A stretch of DNA of 64,000 nucleotides, from contig JAYJMM010000106.1 of the NCBI GenBank assembly GCA_037349105.1, positions 2,046,001 to 2,110,000 of the forward strand, in the 5' to 3' direction. Each line of letters opens with the position of its first letter. Positions within the stretch are counted from its first letter, which is position 1. The notes under the pieces were generated by a model. The model was not told where the DNA came from. It saw only the letters and a program-made list of their open reading frames with translations, and ran no database searches. The translations under genes were made by a program, and so were the position numbers. Shown here in pieces: positions 63,298-64,000 of this stretch. Source of the stretch: Limnomonas spitsbergensis (Eukaryota; Chlorophyta; Chlorophyceae; Chlamydomonadales).

Positions 63298-63353
63298 TCA
63301 ATGACGCGACTGGGCCCTGCTCAAAAAGGCCTCGCCACGTGGGCGCCAACTAC
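63298..63353 (+). repeat. R1 interspersed repeat
   Basis: Forward copy: GTCAATGACGCGACTGGGCC, CTGCTCAAAAAGGCCTCGCC, GTGGGCGCCAACT. Confidence 0.85.
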
Positions 63354-63424
63354 TCCGTGTTCGGGGAGAAAGAGAAAGAAAAAGGTAGAAAAGAAAGAAA
63401 GAGGTGGGATAAATTGAAGGGACA

Positions 63425-63660
63425 GACAGCGTAGCCGCAGCGTAGGGGAATCCTTAAGAGGTGTGATCGGCCTCAGGTGCCTGAACCCCGAACCCTAACC
63501 CTAACCTTAACCCCTGAAGTAGACAGCGTAAGGGAATCCTTATAGGTGTGATTGGCCTCAGGCCCCTGAACCCTGAACCCTAACCCTAACCTTAACCCCT
63601 GAAGTAGACAGCGTAAGGGAATCCTTAGAGGTGTGACCCACCCCAGGCCCCTGAACCCAC
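63425..63660 (+). repeat. ~80-bp tandem repeat with CCCTAACCCTAACC
   Basis: Three units of GACAGCGTAAGGGAATCCTT, AGAGGTGTGATYGGCCTCAG, CCCTGAACCCTGAACCCTAA and CCTTAACCCCTGAAGTA. Confidence 0.9.
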
Positions 63661-64000
63661 CCGTGCATCCCTGCATCTCCAATTCTCCATTCCTGATCGC
63701 TTGCTCTGCAATCTGCTGCAGATAGCGCTGAACAGCCAGTGCTTATTTTTTTCGTGACTCAGCTACATGTCAGCTTCACTCCGGCCTCTATATATAATAA
63801 ATAAATAATATATATATATATATATCCTCTGGCCTCTGGCCGGAAGCCCCATTTGTGGCCAGCCATGCTGCTTGGGCCATCAGGCGTAGGCCAGTCCAGG
63901 TTCGTCCCCATGGGACCTTTGACAGCCACGGGGACTCCGAACCCATCTGTAGATGACTTGCGGCCTACGGCCGCATTCACCCTTCCTTTCTTTCGGCTCC
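63661..64000. other. AT microsatellite and R2 fragment
   Basis: A short TA-rich microsatellite at about 63792-63825 and a diverged R2-like piece at 63835-63975 (GGCCATCAGGCGTAGGCCAG, CGGCCTACGGCCGC). No ORF of note. Confidence 0.6.

Overview
The window reads as nuclear DNA of a eukaryotic green alga, probably a chlorophycean of the Chlamydomonadales. Haematococcus-like is my best guess from the CAG-rich repeats and short interspersed repeats, but nothing here proves it. Genes have many introns with GTGAG-type donors, tandem repeats are everywhere, and one retroelement has the TOC/PAT-like split-direct-repeat layout known from Chlamydomonas and Volvox. I saw no bacterial gene organisation, CRISPR array or rRNA.

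Layout. 1-4.7 kb: no recognisable gene; short interspersed repeats, a CTTTGCGC minisatellite and a near-perfect 40-bp hairpin. 4.76-20.7 kb (+): a soluble-guanylate-cyclase-type gene (H-NOX haem domain, HNOBA, coiled coil, class III cyclase domain) that I could assemble exon by exon with consistent splice phases, followed by a long Ser-rich last exon ending in a CaaX-like CCVS. 22.3-31.5 kb: an 80-bp satellite interrupted by a young 8.28-kb retroelement arranged A1-ORF-B1-A2-B2, with one 1,643-codon gag-like ORF and no visible reverse transcriptase or recombinase. 33.8-36.5 kb (-): a complete six-exon B-type cyclin of 429 aa. 38.3-39.5 kb: CAG-repeat tract. 40.4-44.2 kb (-): a multi-exon gene of unknown function. 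45.5-48.9 kb: a 98-bp satellite of about 34 copies with a 392-bp higher-order period at one end. 51.8-57.8 kb (+): a small four-helix membrane protein. 59.1-61.3 kb (-): the 3' exons of nuclear cap-binding protein CBP80, whose upstream exons lie beyond the window.

The most striking pattern is in the introns. In four of the five intron-containing genes, many introns are filled with tandem arrays whose units are copies of the neighbouring exon edge plus its splice site. I can see this at more than fifteen junctions. The cyclin gene has almost none. This exon-edge tandem copying is the best candidate here for an undescribed process, and it supplies many decoy splice sites.

The genes do not form a pathway. 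They are a signalling enzyme, a mitotic regulator, an RNA cap-binding factor and two unknowns, set in repeat-rich DNA.
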